A DNA stretch of 64,000 nt from Pythium myriotylum (taxonomy: Eukaryota; Oomycota; Peronosporomycetes; Pythiales; Pythiaceae): the NCBI GenBank assembly GCA_023091665.1, contig JALJCQ010000009.1:62001-126000 (forward strand), read 5' to 3'. The notes beneath the pieces are model-generated. The model was not told the origin of the DNA. It saw nothing but the letters and a program-made list of their open reading frames with translations, and ran no database searches. Shown one piece after another: positions 1 to 10,379 of this stretch. How positions within the stretch are numbered: the stretch's first letter is position 1; every line of letters begins with the position of its first letter. A program made the translations under genes and the position numbers.

Positions 1-189
1 TGTTGTTCCAACCATGACGCCACAAGTAGATAATGAAGTAGCATAGGCGGCGGCACGACGACTTGTTGGAGCCACGGAGCCACTCAGACCACTTCATATG
101 TCGCGCGAACTTGACCCATTGGCGCCAGTTAGAGGTGTACTTGATGTGGGAAGAGTCGGCCAAAGCGTGCCGGCGCAGCATGCTGCCCA
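1..189 (-). CDS. Start of tyrosine recombinase (YR) ORF, truncated by window edge
   Basis: In a third minus-strand frame, overlapping the end of the RNase H frame, the sequence is open to the window edge. It reads like the helical core-binding domain of a tyrosine recombinase (KYTSNWRQWVKFARHMKW, then SEWLRGSNKSSCRRLCYFII). It sits directly after RNase H, where DIRS-order elements carry YR. The catalytic R-H-R-Y residues would lie outside the window. No ORF boundary is visible. Confidence 0.55.
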
Positions 190-1512
190 CGCGGTGGAGA
201 GATCGTCGAAGGGTGGTTGGATCGGAACCTGTAGCCAACCATCAGATAAGTGAGACCACGTAGACCATAGAGAGTGCGTACACTCCCACGCGCGGGACCC
301 GGCATCGGCCATCACGTTAATGTTCCCGGCGATGTGCTCGGCCACGAATGACAGATGAAACTGGAATTCGGCGACGGACAATAAGCGGAGGAGTATCTGA
401 GCACGTGGGTGGCGACTGGCGCGGTAATTGGTCCATGACACCGCGCTACTGTTGTCGATGTGGAAACAGATCGTGCACGGGCCACTGCTCCGTGACAATT
501 GACGCCACGACGGACCCAAAAGAACTGCGGCCAATACTGCACTCTCCAATTCACGAACGTTGATGGAATAGGAGTACTCGGGCGAGACGATCATGTTCAT
601 TTCGGATTCGGTAAACTTGCGTCGGATGTAGCGCTTGGTAGCCGGGTCGAGGACACATAGGTCCGCGTTCGATGCGTCCATGTACACGTGGAATGAGGGA
701 TCGACCTGTGTAGCCAGTTGCGACACTGTGATGCCATTGAATCGTGTCGGATTGGAAAGAATAAAGAGAAACAGTCGAAGAACGTCCATGGCATCAATCG
801 GCACGCGGCGGCGGCCTTGTCGAAATGAGTTGGCAAACTGTTGGAGTCGTTGATAGAATGCACGAGCAGGGGGAAAACACACAACCACGTGACGAAGCAC
901 ACCGAGTAACGAGTCGACATGAGCGCGGGAGACGGCGTTGGAATTGATGGCGGCGGTCACTAGACGAACTGCTTTGTCAAGTTTGTGTTGCGGGATGGAC
1001 ACCGTACCGTGACTAGTATCCCAGAGTAAGCCTAATGCCTTGCACCGGTTGCTCCAGCGGGTGAACTTGCGCTCGTTGACAGCCGTCGGGCCTAGCACAG
1101 TAATCATCGCCCTTCGTAGTGCTAAGTCAGCATCATGGCATCGTGCACCAGTGTTTATCTCAACGCAGGCGTGATCGTCGCACCAGACGTTGCCGACGAA
1201 GTTGCTCGAGTCGGCGGACGATTCAGCGGCTGGTTGAGATGATTCGTACAACTGATGGATGAGAGTGCCCGCCAGCGAGTAGAAGGCAGGAGATCCACAC
1301 CAACCAAACCCACACGACAAATCAACCACAACGTACCCGTCGAAACGAAATGAAAACATATGAGCCGCGTTGGCGTTGATCGGAACGTGGCGAAATGCTC
1401 CAGACACGTCGCCGAGCATCATCATGACCGCAGCGTGGGGGTCTTTTTGTCGTAGTTCGTGCACACGGCAAGCAATGTCGGCCGGTGGGTTGTACGTAAT
1501 CGTTGGGAACAA
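94..1512 (-). pseudogene. DIRS-type reverse transcriptase/RNase H
   Basis: Frame of about 470 codons with RT motifs (LGDVSGAFRHVPI; active-site doublet in VWCDDHACVE) and an RNase H domain (FHVYMDASNADLCVLD; CFHIDNSSAVSW; AEHIAGNINVMADAGSRAW). This order is typical of DIRS-like elements. The RT start lies upstream in another frame (1422-1952, containing FISPIGAVEK and VRVINDYSFPDGASVNDFT). The two frames meet around 1505-1515, where one extra base fits the break, so the gene is probably not functional as it stands. The last about 25 residues run past the switch into the recombinase frame and are probably not meaningful. Confidence 0.78.
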
Positions 1513-1903
1513 CTCCCTGATGTGAAATCGTTCACGGATGCCCCATCAGGGAACGAATAGTCGTTGATGACCCGAACGTCAACACCGTCATCTGAGGTTT
1601 TCTCCACTGCACCGATCGGACTGATGAAGATCTCAGGCCATTGCAGGAGTAGTGATTCTTCGACGATGAGATTTCGACCGTCACGTGCACCTTTGCGAAT
1701 ATGTTTTCGTACTAGAGCTTCATGCCGTTGAGCGGAACCGTGGTTTGGTGGTCGATGTGATTGCACTACCGGCTTTGTTGGCAACCATTCCGGGCACACA
1801 CCGTGCTCAACGATTTGGTTCCACTGGAGCAGCGACAATTTGTCGACACCATCGATGTGACGACGGATTTGGTGAAGGTGCTTGTTGGGTCGCGGATCCT
1901 CGG
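1422..1903 (-). pseudogene. N-terminal part of DIRS RT ORF, interrupted by element 1
   Basis: Minus-strand frame carrying the N-terminal RT region, with HQIRRHIDGVDKLSLLQWNQ upstream of FISPIGAVEK. It begins at the target duplication CTCGG (1899-1903). Its upstream continuation is the frame at 9057-9365. Without the 7.15-kb insertion the frame would be continuous across the junction. Confidence 0.7.
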
Positions 1904-2205
1904 TGTAACGGGGTACAAGGTTACACAAGTAGGTTAGGTTGTGTAGGTACATAACGTGTGTGGTCCACTTAGGGGAAAAGTTACCCTAAGTAGTGACTCT
2001 CTTTTATTAGATTCAGTAGGTGATATCCCGGGGTATTATATACCGGGGATATCAGGTATAGGGGGATTATTCCCCAGGGCAATAATCTAAATACAGACAG
2101 TTCGCCTTTTGCCAAGTCCTTGGCGCTCGTCGACAGGGGTCGACTCGGAGCGGCTGCTCACGCTTCCTCAAGCGCAGGTGCTGTGTACGGTCGTGGACCG
2201 TTACA
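1904..2205 (+). repeat. 5' LTR of element 1
   Basis: 302-bp direct repeat, matching 8755-9056 base for base on reading. Starts TGTAACGGGG and ends GACCGTTACA. It contains a TATTATATACC stretch at about 2034-2044 that could serve as a TATA-like element. Confidence 0.95.
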
Positions 2206-2207
2206 CT

Positions 2208-2216
2208 TGGTAGCAC
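2208..2216 (+). other. Primer-binding site of element 1
   Basis: TGGTAGCAC starts two bases after the 5' LTR. It would pair with a tRNA ending GUGCUACCA. The implied U72 (thus A1:U72) is the hallmark of eukaryotic initiator tRNA-Met, so initiator priming is inferred. Element 2 has the same site at 20041-20051 on the minus strand. Confidence 0.7.
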
Positions 2217-2244
2217 TTGTCGTCAATCTGACGCCGACATCGTT

Positions 2245-3370
2245 ATGTCCGAAGCTTCCGACTTCGTGATGGCGTCAAGCCATCCGACGCTGTCGCGTCA
2301 AGACCATCCATACCTGGATGAGGCCCAGTGGGCCTATCTCCAGAAGATGGAGGTCATCAATGGCCGTGCAAGTGTCATCGAGCTGCTCCGGCGAAGTCCT
2401 CGCCCTTGTCGCGCGTTTTCGCGACTACGAGACAGCTCTCGAGAAGTATCTTCTCGACGTCGTGAGGTCCCGCATATCTGCGACTCAGGCTACTCAGCCA
2501 GCTCAGGTGCCGCCGACGGTTACGTATGTGCCGTCGCCGGCACCTCCGGAACGTCCGAAGGCCGTGAAGGTTACGGTGTCCCCGTATTCGGGTGAAGAAA
2601 GCGACAATCTTGCCTTCTGGCAACGCGAGATCGAGCTCGCCACAGCAGCCGGCTGCATCCGTGATGAACGGCAGAAGATCGCCTTTGCGATCTCGAACAT
2701 GACGGGCCGGGCGAAGATCTGGGCCCTCACGTGCGAGACGTCGCATCCCGGATGTTTTTCCTACTGGGCAACGCTTGCCAAGGCGATGAAGTCGATGTTT
2801 CAACCGCCAAATGTGGCGCATCGCCAGCGAGCTGCGTTCCTCGCTTGTCGGCAAGGTGGCCGCGAGCTGCACACGTATGTGCAGGAGTTACGTCAACTCC
2901 GTGCCAACATGGCTGCGAATGCGCTCGCAGAAGACGTCATGCTGACGACGTTCATAGAAGGGATGGATCCCGGTCCTTAGAAGGCTGCGGTTTTCCGCGA
3001 GGAGCCCATGCTCCTAGAAGACGCGTTCGTCGCCGCGCTGCGAGAGGACTACGTTCAGCGTCTCTCGCGCGGTTTATCTGCGAGTCCGGCAGCGCCGCCT
3101 CCGGTCACGCCGGTTCCACCACCGGTCGTCGAACCGATGGACCTGAGCGTCATCGACCTCAGTGGAGTCGATCTCAGCACGGTCGACTTGCGGGCGATCG
3201 ACGTGAAGGCTCTTCACATCAAGTGTTCCACTTGTGGGAAGTTCGGTCACTTCCAGCGGAATTGTCCGCGCAAGAGGGGCGGTGGTCGTGCCCGCCGTGG
3301 TCGGCCGCGGCGCTCGGGAAACCGAGGTGGATCTGCTTCCACGTCGCAGGGAAACGACAGTTCCCAGTAG
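2245..3370 (+). pseudogene. Gag of element 1 (disrupted)
   Basis: Retrotransposon gag. The apparent start (MSEASDFVMASSHP at 2245) is in a different frame from the body (ALVARFRDYETALEKYLLD onward), implying a one-base indel near 2390. The capsid-like region (NLAFWQREIELATAAGCI; FEPP-type motif as MFQPPNV) is followed by an in-frame TAG at 2978-2980. The frame then continues from 3008 to a CCHC zinc knuckle (CSTCGKFGHFQRNC, about 3224-3265) and a basic Arg/Gly tail ending at 3370. The intact gag of element 2 aligns across the TAG, so the stop is a lesion and not the end of gag. Confidence 0.85.
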
Positions 3371-3479
3371 ACGCGGGTCAGTCTACTGGGGCGATTACTC
3401 CTCGCCCCGCGACGCCGAGTTCGGGAGTATCGCAAGGCGGGGTGCCCCCGAAAGAAGATCACTTCTCCGCAGTGGATGA

Positions 3480-5945
3480 GCTTCGCATCATGGCGAGCTC
3501 ATCGTCGTCACTGCTCAAGTGAAGGGATTTGCACGTCCCTTCAGAGTCTTGATCGACTCTGGTACGACGCGCAATTATGGTCGCAAGCAAAGTATTGCTG
3601 AGAATGCTTCTCTGTTTGCTCAAGCTTGTGAGCGAGATCTCGGAAGAGTCTCTGTGCGTCTTGCGACGGGCATCGTCGCAGAGACGAAGAAGATCGAGGT
3701 CGATCTACGCATCGCGTTTGTCGATTTCGACTCAGTCGAGCGCTTTACAGTGCTCGACATGGATGAGAGGTTTGACCTCATCCTCGGAATGCCGTGGCTC
3801 GAGCGCCACGAACCGTGGATCGACTGGAGGACCAAGTCGATTGGGAGCACGTCTCCCGGCAGGAACGGAGCTCAGGAGCGTCATGAACCCTCCTTCGTCC
3901 GCCGGCTGATGAGCCCCATCAAGGATGATGGAAGTGCCTACTTCATTGGCGTAGTGAACGCCATGGACACCTCGGGTGTTCCGGAGACGGTCGTGCCGTC
4001 TGCCGTGGAGTACGGCGTAGAAGAGGGCGTCGAGTTGTCTCCGCCCCCTCCGAGTACCAGCATGGAAGATGCTTCCGGGGTTTGTCCCCTTGTCGCGTGT
4101 CCGCGTGCGGTCGAGCCGCTTTCAGGGTCGTCGGATATGACCGAGCCCAGGCCTGAGCCACTCTCGCTCTCGGACGCGTCGTATGACGTGCACATCGTTG
4201 ATGTGATGACGGGATCGTCGATCGATCCGTCCACGGTCGATTTGGCACCGTTGCCCGAGTTCTCCGAGCTGACTAGCTTGGAGGAACTCCCTATGGACGA
4301 TTTCGTCCGCGAGCTCAAGGCTGGTGAGATCGCTGAGGTTGTGATCATACGATCTGAGCGAGACCTCGCTCAACTCAACACCTCGACGGTGATTGACGAG
4401 GATGTCCTCGTTGAGTTTCGTCAGAAGTTTGACGCGCGCCGTGGTTCGGCCATCCTTAAGAATCCGAAGGATCGGTTCTATCCGCTGGTCAAGCGGTTTT
4501 CGGAGACTTGCCTCAGCAAGAACCCGCCAGCGGGGCTGCCCCCTGATCGTGGCGTTCGCCACAAGATCAAGCTCAAGCCTGGCTCGAGCTATGCGACCGT
4601 TCGCCAGTGGGCTCTGCCTGCCGAACAATCGGACTTCATTGATGAATTCTTTGCCAAGAAAGCCAAGGCTGGCCTGGTGCGCGAGAGCGTCTCGCCGCAC
4701 AGCGCACCAACGTTCTGTGTGCGCAAGCCAAACGGCAAGTGGAGGATTGTCCACGCGTACAACAAGTTGAACGCGCAGACGATCCCTGCGTCCACTCCGA
4801 TCCCTCGGAAGGATGTGATCATCCACCGGATGTCCGGCGCAAAGAAGTTCAGTTCTCTCGACTTGGTCGACGGTTATTACCAAGTGCTCATGGAGCGTGG
4901 GGATATCCCCAAGGCAGCCGTCAGTACGCCGAGCGGTATGCTCTGGGAGTGGCTAATGATGCCACAGGGGCTATCGAACGCCCCAGCGACGTTCAATCGC
5001 TTGGTGACCCATCTGTTCCGTCCCCTGCGAGCGTTCGCACAGGCGTACTTCGACGACATCTACGTCCACACGAAGCCGGAGCCCGGTCGTGATTTGGATG
5101 CGCTCCATGAGGATCACCTCCGCCAAGTGCTCGAATGCCTCGAGGAGCATAAGCTTTATGCCAACTTGGATAAGTGCATCTTCGGAGCCGAAGAGATCCC
5201 AGTGCTTGGGTGTTTCGTCGGAGTCGACGGTGTTCGGGCGGATCCCGAGAAGGTGAAGGCAATTGCCGAGTGGCCATCGCCACGGTCCGTGAAGGACCTA
5301 CGCAAGTGGTTGGGTCTCGCCAACTACTTGCACAGGTTCACGAAGAACTACGCCGAAATGGCTCGGCCGCTGACTCAGCTGCTCAAGAACGACGTTGAGT
5401 GGTCGTGGTCTCACGACACGGAAGCTGCCTTCCTGAAGATCAAGGAGAGTCTTCTCCAAGCGCCGATCCTGGCGTTGCCGGACGACTCCGTCCCGTACAG
5501 CGTCGTCTGTGACGCCTCCGACTATGCGATCGGCTGTGCACTTTTGCAGAAGGACCAAGATGGTCACGAGAGAGTCATCTCGTATCAGTCTCGCCAGCTC
5601 CAAGCGGCCGAGAAGAACTATCCAGTTCACGACAAGGAATTGTTGGCGATGAAGTACGCCTTGGTGAAGTTCCGCGTTCACCTTCTCGGCGCGTTGCCGT
5701 TCGTGGTCTACACAGACCATGCGTCTCTACGCACAGCGACACAGTCTCCGCACTTGTCGCCGCGAATGGCTCGCTGGTTGTCATTCTTTTCAGAATACAA
5801 CTTTACTGTCGAGTACAAGCCGGGTCGGCTCAATGTGCTGGCAGATGCACTCTCTCGGCGTCCCGACTACGAGATGAACTATCTCACATCAGTTGCTTCT
5901 GATGTCTACGACTTGATTCGAGACGCCTACGCAGGCGACGCATAG
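3480..5945 (+). pseudogene. Pol of element 1: protease, RT, RNase H
   Basis: Long open frame with a retropepsin domain (VLIDSGTTRNY; LILGMPWL), then a prolinerich/acidic linker. RT follows (WRIVHAYNKLN; SSLDLVDGYYQV; active site AYFDDIYVHT, a YFDD variant of YxDD) and Ty3/Gypsy RNase H (YSVVCDASDYAIGCAL; YTDHASLRTA; VLADALSRRPDY). The frame is open upstream of the GTG at 3519 to about 3480. It ends at a TAG (5943-5945), but homology continues in the same frame into the integrase (VRARLHRYTFEDGLL), so this is an internal nonsense mutation in a once longer pol. Confidence 0.9.
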
Positions 5946-7798
5946 TGTGCGGAGATCATTCGTGCTCTCAAGTCGTCAGACTCAGAGAAGTCTCTCTCGC
6001 CTCGCGTTCGAGCCCGACTCCATCGGTACACGTTTGAAGACGGCCTCCTGAAGTATCAGGTCTCGGACAGCGAAGAAGCTCGCATAGTCGTCCCAGCAGA
6101 CGAAGATCTGCGATACGTGATCGCGTATGGTGCTCACGACGCACCTGGTGCTGGCCATCTTGGCCGTGAGAAGACGTACGCGCTTCTCAGCCCAAGGTTT
6201 TGGTGGCCCAAGATGTACAAGTGGGTGTCGCGGTATGTCCGCACGTGTGACGTCTGTCAACGAGTGAAGCCAAGTGCACACTCTCAGGCTCCGCTTCAGA
6301 GCTTGCCTGTCCCCAGCGACTGCTGGCGCTCAGTGAGCATGGACTTCTTCTTTGGCATGCCAAAGACGTCCGCTGGGCACAATGGTGTGCTGGTCTTGGT
6401 TGACCGTTTGTCCAAGATGGTGCATCTTGTTCTTGTCCGGTTTCGGATTCCTGCACAGGTCTCGACTGTGCTCAACTTTTCGTCGATACTGTGTTTCGAC
6501 TACACGGTCTCCCCGACTCAATCGTATCGGATCGGGATCCCAGGTTCACTGGTGATTTCTGGGAAGGTCTCTTCCAGATCCTGGGCACCAGGCTCGACAT
6601 GTCGACGACGGATCATCCGGAGACCGATGGCCAGACCGAGCGGGCCAACCGGGTTGTGGAGGATATCCTCCGTTCGTACTATGGAGATAATCCCACATCG
6701 TGGAGCGATACTCTCGCCATGGTCGAGTTCGCCATGAACAACTCTGTTCATTCATCGACAGGTCTGTCGCCGTTCTTCGTGAACGGTTTGAGACACCCAG
6801 CGTTGCCGCTCGGTCTCATGGGCAGTGCCCAGTCTGGTGGGTGAGGGGCTCGGCAATTACTTGCCTCCCAGTTGGAAGGTGTTTCCAAGTCGGCTGAGCG
6901 CCGCAAGATCGACGAGTTCTTGTCGACACGTGTGAATGTCATCACCCGCGTGCGTGACGCGATGGCAGCGGCCCAAGATGTTCAGAAGGAACAAGCCGAC
7001 AAGCACGGTCGGAAGAACACGCATGTGTTCAAGCCAGGCGACTATGTGCTTGTCAGCACGAAGAACCTGTCTCAGAATGCTGTGTCCAGCTTGGGCAGCT
7101 CGAAGCTGCTGCCGAGATATATCGGCCCGTTCAAGGTGTTGAAGCGGAGTGGAAACTCCTACAGGGTCGATCTGCCAACATGGTTGCAGACGCACCCGAC
7201 GTTCTACGTCGGCTTGCTCAAGCCGTATCTCCGCCCTGAAGGAGATGAATCGGACGAAGAGTCGTCGGAAACAATTCCAAGCGGAGTTGGCGTCGACATA
7301 CGACCACCCGCAGTCGTGCACGAGAGCGTGCCCGTCATGGACGATTCCTCGGGCGACTCTATCGCGATGCAGGATTCTGCAAGTGACGTGGCTAGTCCAC
7401 ACGACGAAGCGCCAAGACGCTCGGCACGGCTTGCTCAAGCCCGTCGAAGTTCGACATGGTCGTCAAATGCGACCGCAGCGTCGTCAACACGACGTCGGGT
7501 TATGTTTGGTGAACCCGAAGGAGCACGTCGGGTCCCCGACACTGGTGTGAAGACCAGAAGGAAAGCGCTGCGACCGGTGCGCGCTCCTTTGCCTGTGATC
7601 GACAGGAATGGCGAACGCCATTATCACGTCGAGTCTCTCGACAGTGTGCGTGTGCACAATGGCGTCCGCCAGCTTTTGGTCAAGTGGCTTGGGTACCCAA
7701 GCAACCAGAGCTCCTGGGTTGATGAGAATATTCTCAGGCAAGACTGCTCTGATCTTGTTCGCGCATGCGAACATGATCATCCTGGATGGTTCCAGTAG
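5946..7798 (+). pseudogene. Integrase and chromodomain of element 1 (disrupted)
   Basis: Continuation of pol after the TAG. It has a zinc-binding HHCC region (GAGHLGREKTY; CDVCQRVKP) and an integrase core (VSMDFFFGMPKTS; IVSDRDPRFTGDFW; the DDE glutamate is probably in the HPETDGQTERANR region). The frame shifts near 6470 (about one base lost) and is stopped by TGA at 6842-6844. It then runs intact from 6872 through a C-terminal GPY/F-like segment (LLPRYIGPFKVL) and a chromodomain (YHVESLDSVRV; LLVKWLGYPSNQSSWV) to 7796-7798. The chromodomain suggests a chromovirus-type element. Confidence 0.88.
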
Positions 7799-8754
7799 GT
7801 GGAACCGACCACCTCCATCAAGATGAGAAGTGTCTCAAGTTCCTCAAGGAAGACGCTCAGTGGAGCACACGGAAGGTCCGTCTCAGTCAAGTCGACTGTC
7901 CCTGTCTATTATGGACATGGGTACAAGACCCAAGCAGAAGGCCATGAAGATGGCGAGAACGCCGCGTTCGGCGCAGTCGAAGCATCGACAATGTCCACCG
8001 ACCTCATCGGTTGCGTTGGACAACGCTCGTATCAAGCTAGAGTGGCTGGCTCAGAGTGGTGTTGGTACACCGAGCAGTTCTCTGCGGTGTAGCCATCACG
8101 CCCGAGCGTGTGGCCGACAACACGAAGTTGTCCGGCAACGTCGTTGTCCGACTGCCACGGGTATCCCCGCACTCCACGCACTCAGTTGAGTCGCTGGATG
8201 AGGCTAGCCAGCCTCTCGAGTACTTGGTAGTACTCGCGGTGGATACCCACCGACCACAGTCTCCAGTATTAGACTGGACCCAGTTCTGGGCACCGTCAAG
8301 AGACGAAGTTTGCGACATCGCATCGTACAGACCTGTACGCTTGCACAAGGCAACGACCCATCGCACTGAGTGTGCGTGCCAAATTTGGGCTTGCCGCGAG
8401 CTCTGCTCGCCTCGCAATGGTCGTCTGACCATGCCATTTTGGCTTGCCGCCGTCAGACGGCAAAATGGCCCAGTTTTGGGGGATCGTCATGATCCAGTGG
8501 TCGCTGGTGACCGCGCGCACGTCAGCATGCGTCTCATGACGCAGCGAGGTGTTGCGCCAAGCCGCTGCGGCTCTCGATTAGTCGTTGTCGAGAAATCGAC
8601 ACGCGACTCCGCGCTCATGGTCGCCATGAGTCTGTACCCATTTCCGTGTGGGCCCTCGGAAATTCCGTACTGGAATAGGCTCGTGTTCCTTTTCTAGGAC
8701 ACGGCTGTTCCTACATTAGGGACAAGGGTGTTCCTCATTTTGGGTGGGGGGTGG
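7799..8754 (+). other. Long non-coding 3' region of element 1 with polypurine tract
   Basis: About 950 bp between the chromodomain stop and the 3' LTR. No convincing ORF on either strand: open frames here have no recognizable motifs. It holds a near-direct repeat (TGCCAAATTTGGGCTTGCCGC at about 8377 and a TGCCATTTTGGCTTGCCGC version at about 8432) and short interleaved inverted repeats at 8422-8469. The G-rich tract TGGGTGGGGGGTGG (8741-8754) abuts the LTR and is the expected polypurine tract. Confidence 0.7.
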
Positions 8755-9056
8755 TGTAACGGGGTACAAGGTTACACAAGTAGGTTAGGTTGTGTAGGTA
8801 CATAACGTGTGTGGTCCACTTAGGGGAAAAGTTACCCTAAGTAGTGACTCTCTTTTATTAGATTCAGTAGGTGATATCCCGGGGTATTATATACCGGGGA
8901 TATCAGGTATAGGGGGATTATTCCCCAGGGCAATAATCTAAATACAGACAGTTCGCCTTTTGCCAAGTCCTTGGCGCTCGTCGACAGGGGTCGACTCGGA
9001 GCGGCTGCTCACGCTTCCTCAAGCGCAGGTGCTGTGTACGGTCGTGGACCGTTACA
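8755..9056 (+). repeat. 3' LTR of element 1
   Basis: 302-bp copy identical to 1904-2205 on reading. It is followed by target duplication CTCGG at 9057-9061. Confidence 0.95.
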
Positions 9057-9365
9057 CTCGGTGGTCTCACCGTGAATTGCACGGATGAAGACAGGAAGTG
9101 TTGCCCCGGATGCACGAGCGACCGCAGACACCTCTGTGATGAACGTGTGATCGAGTTGCTCTTGGTCCCAGTTGATAAGTGGAAGTTGATGGCCGTGGAT
9201 GGGGGCAAAATCTTGGAGGATACGTAAGGCGAAATCATTGGTTGCTTCAATGAGCCTTGACTGTAAGTTAAAATCGCGGCGGTGACGTTGGTGGTCATCA
9301 CATGCGCAGGGCACCTCTTCAGTTGGTGAATGCGTTTTGTACTTGCGCATGTGCTCATCCTCCAT
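9057..9365 (-). pseudogene. 5' part of DIRS pol ORF
   Basis: Minus-strand frame starting with ATG at 9365 (MEDEHMRKYKTHSPTEEV) and running into the Gypsy insertion. It continues beyond the insertion at 1903. An in-frame TGA CTA directly precedes the ATG, so this frame is in phase with the upstream gag-like ORF that ends at 9369. The N-terminal region has no motif I recognize; identity as pol rests on continuity with the RT downstream. Confidence 0.6.
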
Positions 9366-9368
9366 TAG

Positions 9369-10379
9369 TCAGAGATCTGCAAAAGCTGGTGCAAAGCCTT
9401 GGTATCGTTCCTGAATAAAACTGCGCGCGTCGGCGTGCAAATCGGATCCCTTTGGTCGGAAATGAGCTCGGCGAGGGTCGAAGCAGCCCCCGCTACCGTT
9501 TCCAGAGCACCCCGCGACGGATAAATACTTCATGCATAGCGTCTTTGAGCCAGACGTCGGAAGGCTACTGATGATGCTCAGGGGTACAGTTGGAGGACGG
9601 CGTTGTCGTTCAGGACGACGCGATCCATTCTCACCGTGCCGTGGTCGCTGGTGTTGTTCTGACTCGTCCGTTCGTCGTGGCTGTCGGAGATCATTGAACT
9701 GTGCGAGACCTTCGTCGAATCTGTTGAACTCGAGCGCGACGGCTTGTGCCGCAGCGGTCTCGTTGCACAATAAAAGGCTGCTAAACTTGCCGAACTTGTC
9801 ACCTATCCACCATGCAATGTAATTCCATCCAACGGCGTCATCATCTCGAATACCAGTATGCTCATCAACAAAAACACCTGCGGCTTCGATAACCGCGATA
9901 GTTTTCTTGTTGTAGAAATAGCGACCGAAGAGTCGGAATGTTCGCAGTGCGTCGGCTACATCCGCTCGATTACGCGCCTTCGCTGGGGGTCGGATGACAT
10001 TCTTCTTTGAGAAATCAGTCATGTCAACACCGGCTTCACGTGCAGCGATTCGGTCCGCGGTCGTGACGTGTCTGAAGTGCAGAACTTCAAGTCCACGGCT
10101 GAAATCGAATCCGTACGCACCACGAAGAATGGGAGGAGATGGCAAAAACGTCACCACGCGGGGGGAGTGCTGCAGCGATTCTAGCGTGTCATGTGGAGTC
10201 GTACCTGCCAATGACGGACTTGCTACGAGTGCATGGAGGGATAGTTCGGTTGTCGATGGTTGAAATAGGGAATTAGACGAGCGATGAGGCCGATGTACCA
10301 CCACTTCACGCGTGTCCTCGACCTCGGACGTGGATGAGGATGATGATGAAGAGGATGGCAGACGTTGACGCTTGCGCAA
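9369..10379 (-). CDS. DIRS gag-like ORF, C-terminal part
   Basis: Frame of about 336 codons with a Ser-rich segment near its start. A central region contains GWNYIAWWIGDKFGKFSSLL. A C-terminal zinc-finger-like pattern (C-x8-C-x7-C-x6-H, in CMKYLSVAGC...CFDPRRAH) suits a nucleic-acid-binding gag. No ATG lies at the listed start; the frame overlaps that of 10223-10792 and a one-base shift near 10380-10410 probably joins them. It ends with TGA CTA ATG, in phase with the pol-like frame. Confidence 0.55.
   Translation of the reverse strand: MRKRQRLPSSSSSSSSTSEVEDTREVVVHRPHRSSNSLFQPSTTELSLHALVASPSLAGTTPHDTLESLQHSPRVVTFLPSPPILRGAYGFDFSRGLEVLHFRHVTTADRIAAREAGVDMTDFSKKNVIRPPAKARNRADVADALRTFRLFGRYFYNKKTIAVIEAAGVFVDEHTGIRDDDAVGWNYIAWWIGDKFGKFSSLLLCNETAAAQAVALEFNRFDEGLAQFNDLRQPRRTDESEQHQRPRHGENGSRRPERQRRPPTVPLSIISSLPTSGSKTLCMKYLSVAGCSGNGSGGCFDPRRAHFRPKGSDLHADARSFIQERYQGFAPAFADL

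Larger units (their letters stand above)
1..1903 (-). mobile_element. DIRS-order retrotransposon, 3' part (RT, RNase H, start of YR)
   Basis: Downstream half of a tyrosine-recombinase retrotransposon read on the minus strand, cut by the left window edge. RT and RNase H sequences are followed by the start of a tyrosine recombinase. The reading frame resumes at 9057 on the far side of a Gypsy insertion that carries a 5-bp target duplication, so both parts were one element. A one-base shift near 1510 separates the frame of 1422-1952 from that of 94-1512. No terminal repeats are visible. Ngaro versus DIRS1 type cannot be decided because the methyltransferase/3' region lies outside the window. Confidence 0.8.
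1904..9056 (+). mobile_element. Ty3/Gypsy chromodomain LTR retrotransposon (element 1)
   Basis: Plus-strand element of 7,153 bp with two LTRs of 302 bp that I read as identical. LTRs start TGTAACGG and end CCGTTACA. Flanks carry a 5-bp target duplication CTCGG (1899-1903 and 9057-9061). Internal order is gag, protease, RT, RNase H, integrase, chromodomain, i.e. Ty3/Gypsy. A primer-binding site and a G-rich polypurine tract are in the expected places. The coding region is broken by three in-frame stops (2978, 5943, 6842) and two frameshifts (near 2390 and 6470). The element is therefore young by LTR identity but not autonomous. Confidence 0.95.

Noticed and set aside
2731..3522. 263-codon plus-strand frame across gag
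   Set aside because: Wrong frame relative to gag motifs; no CCHC in it; a shadow except perhaps for a short linker at its end.
7799..8697. Several frames in the 3' region of element 1
   Set aside because: No motifs, no overlap with known retroelement domains, no homologue in element 2.
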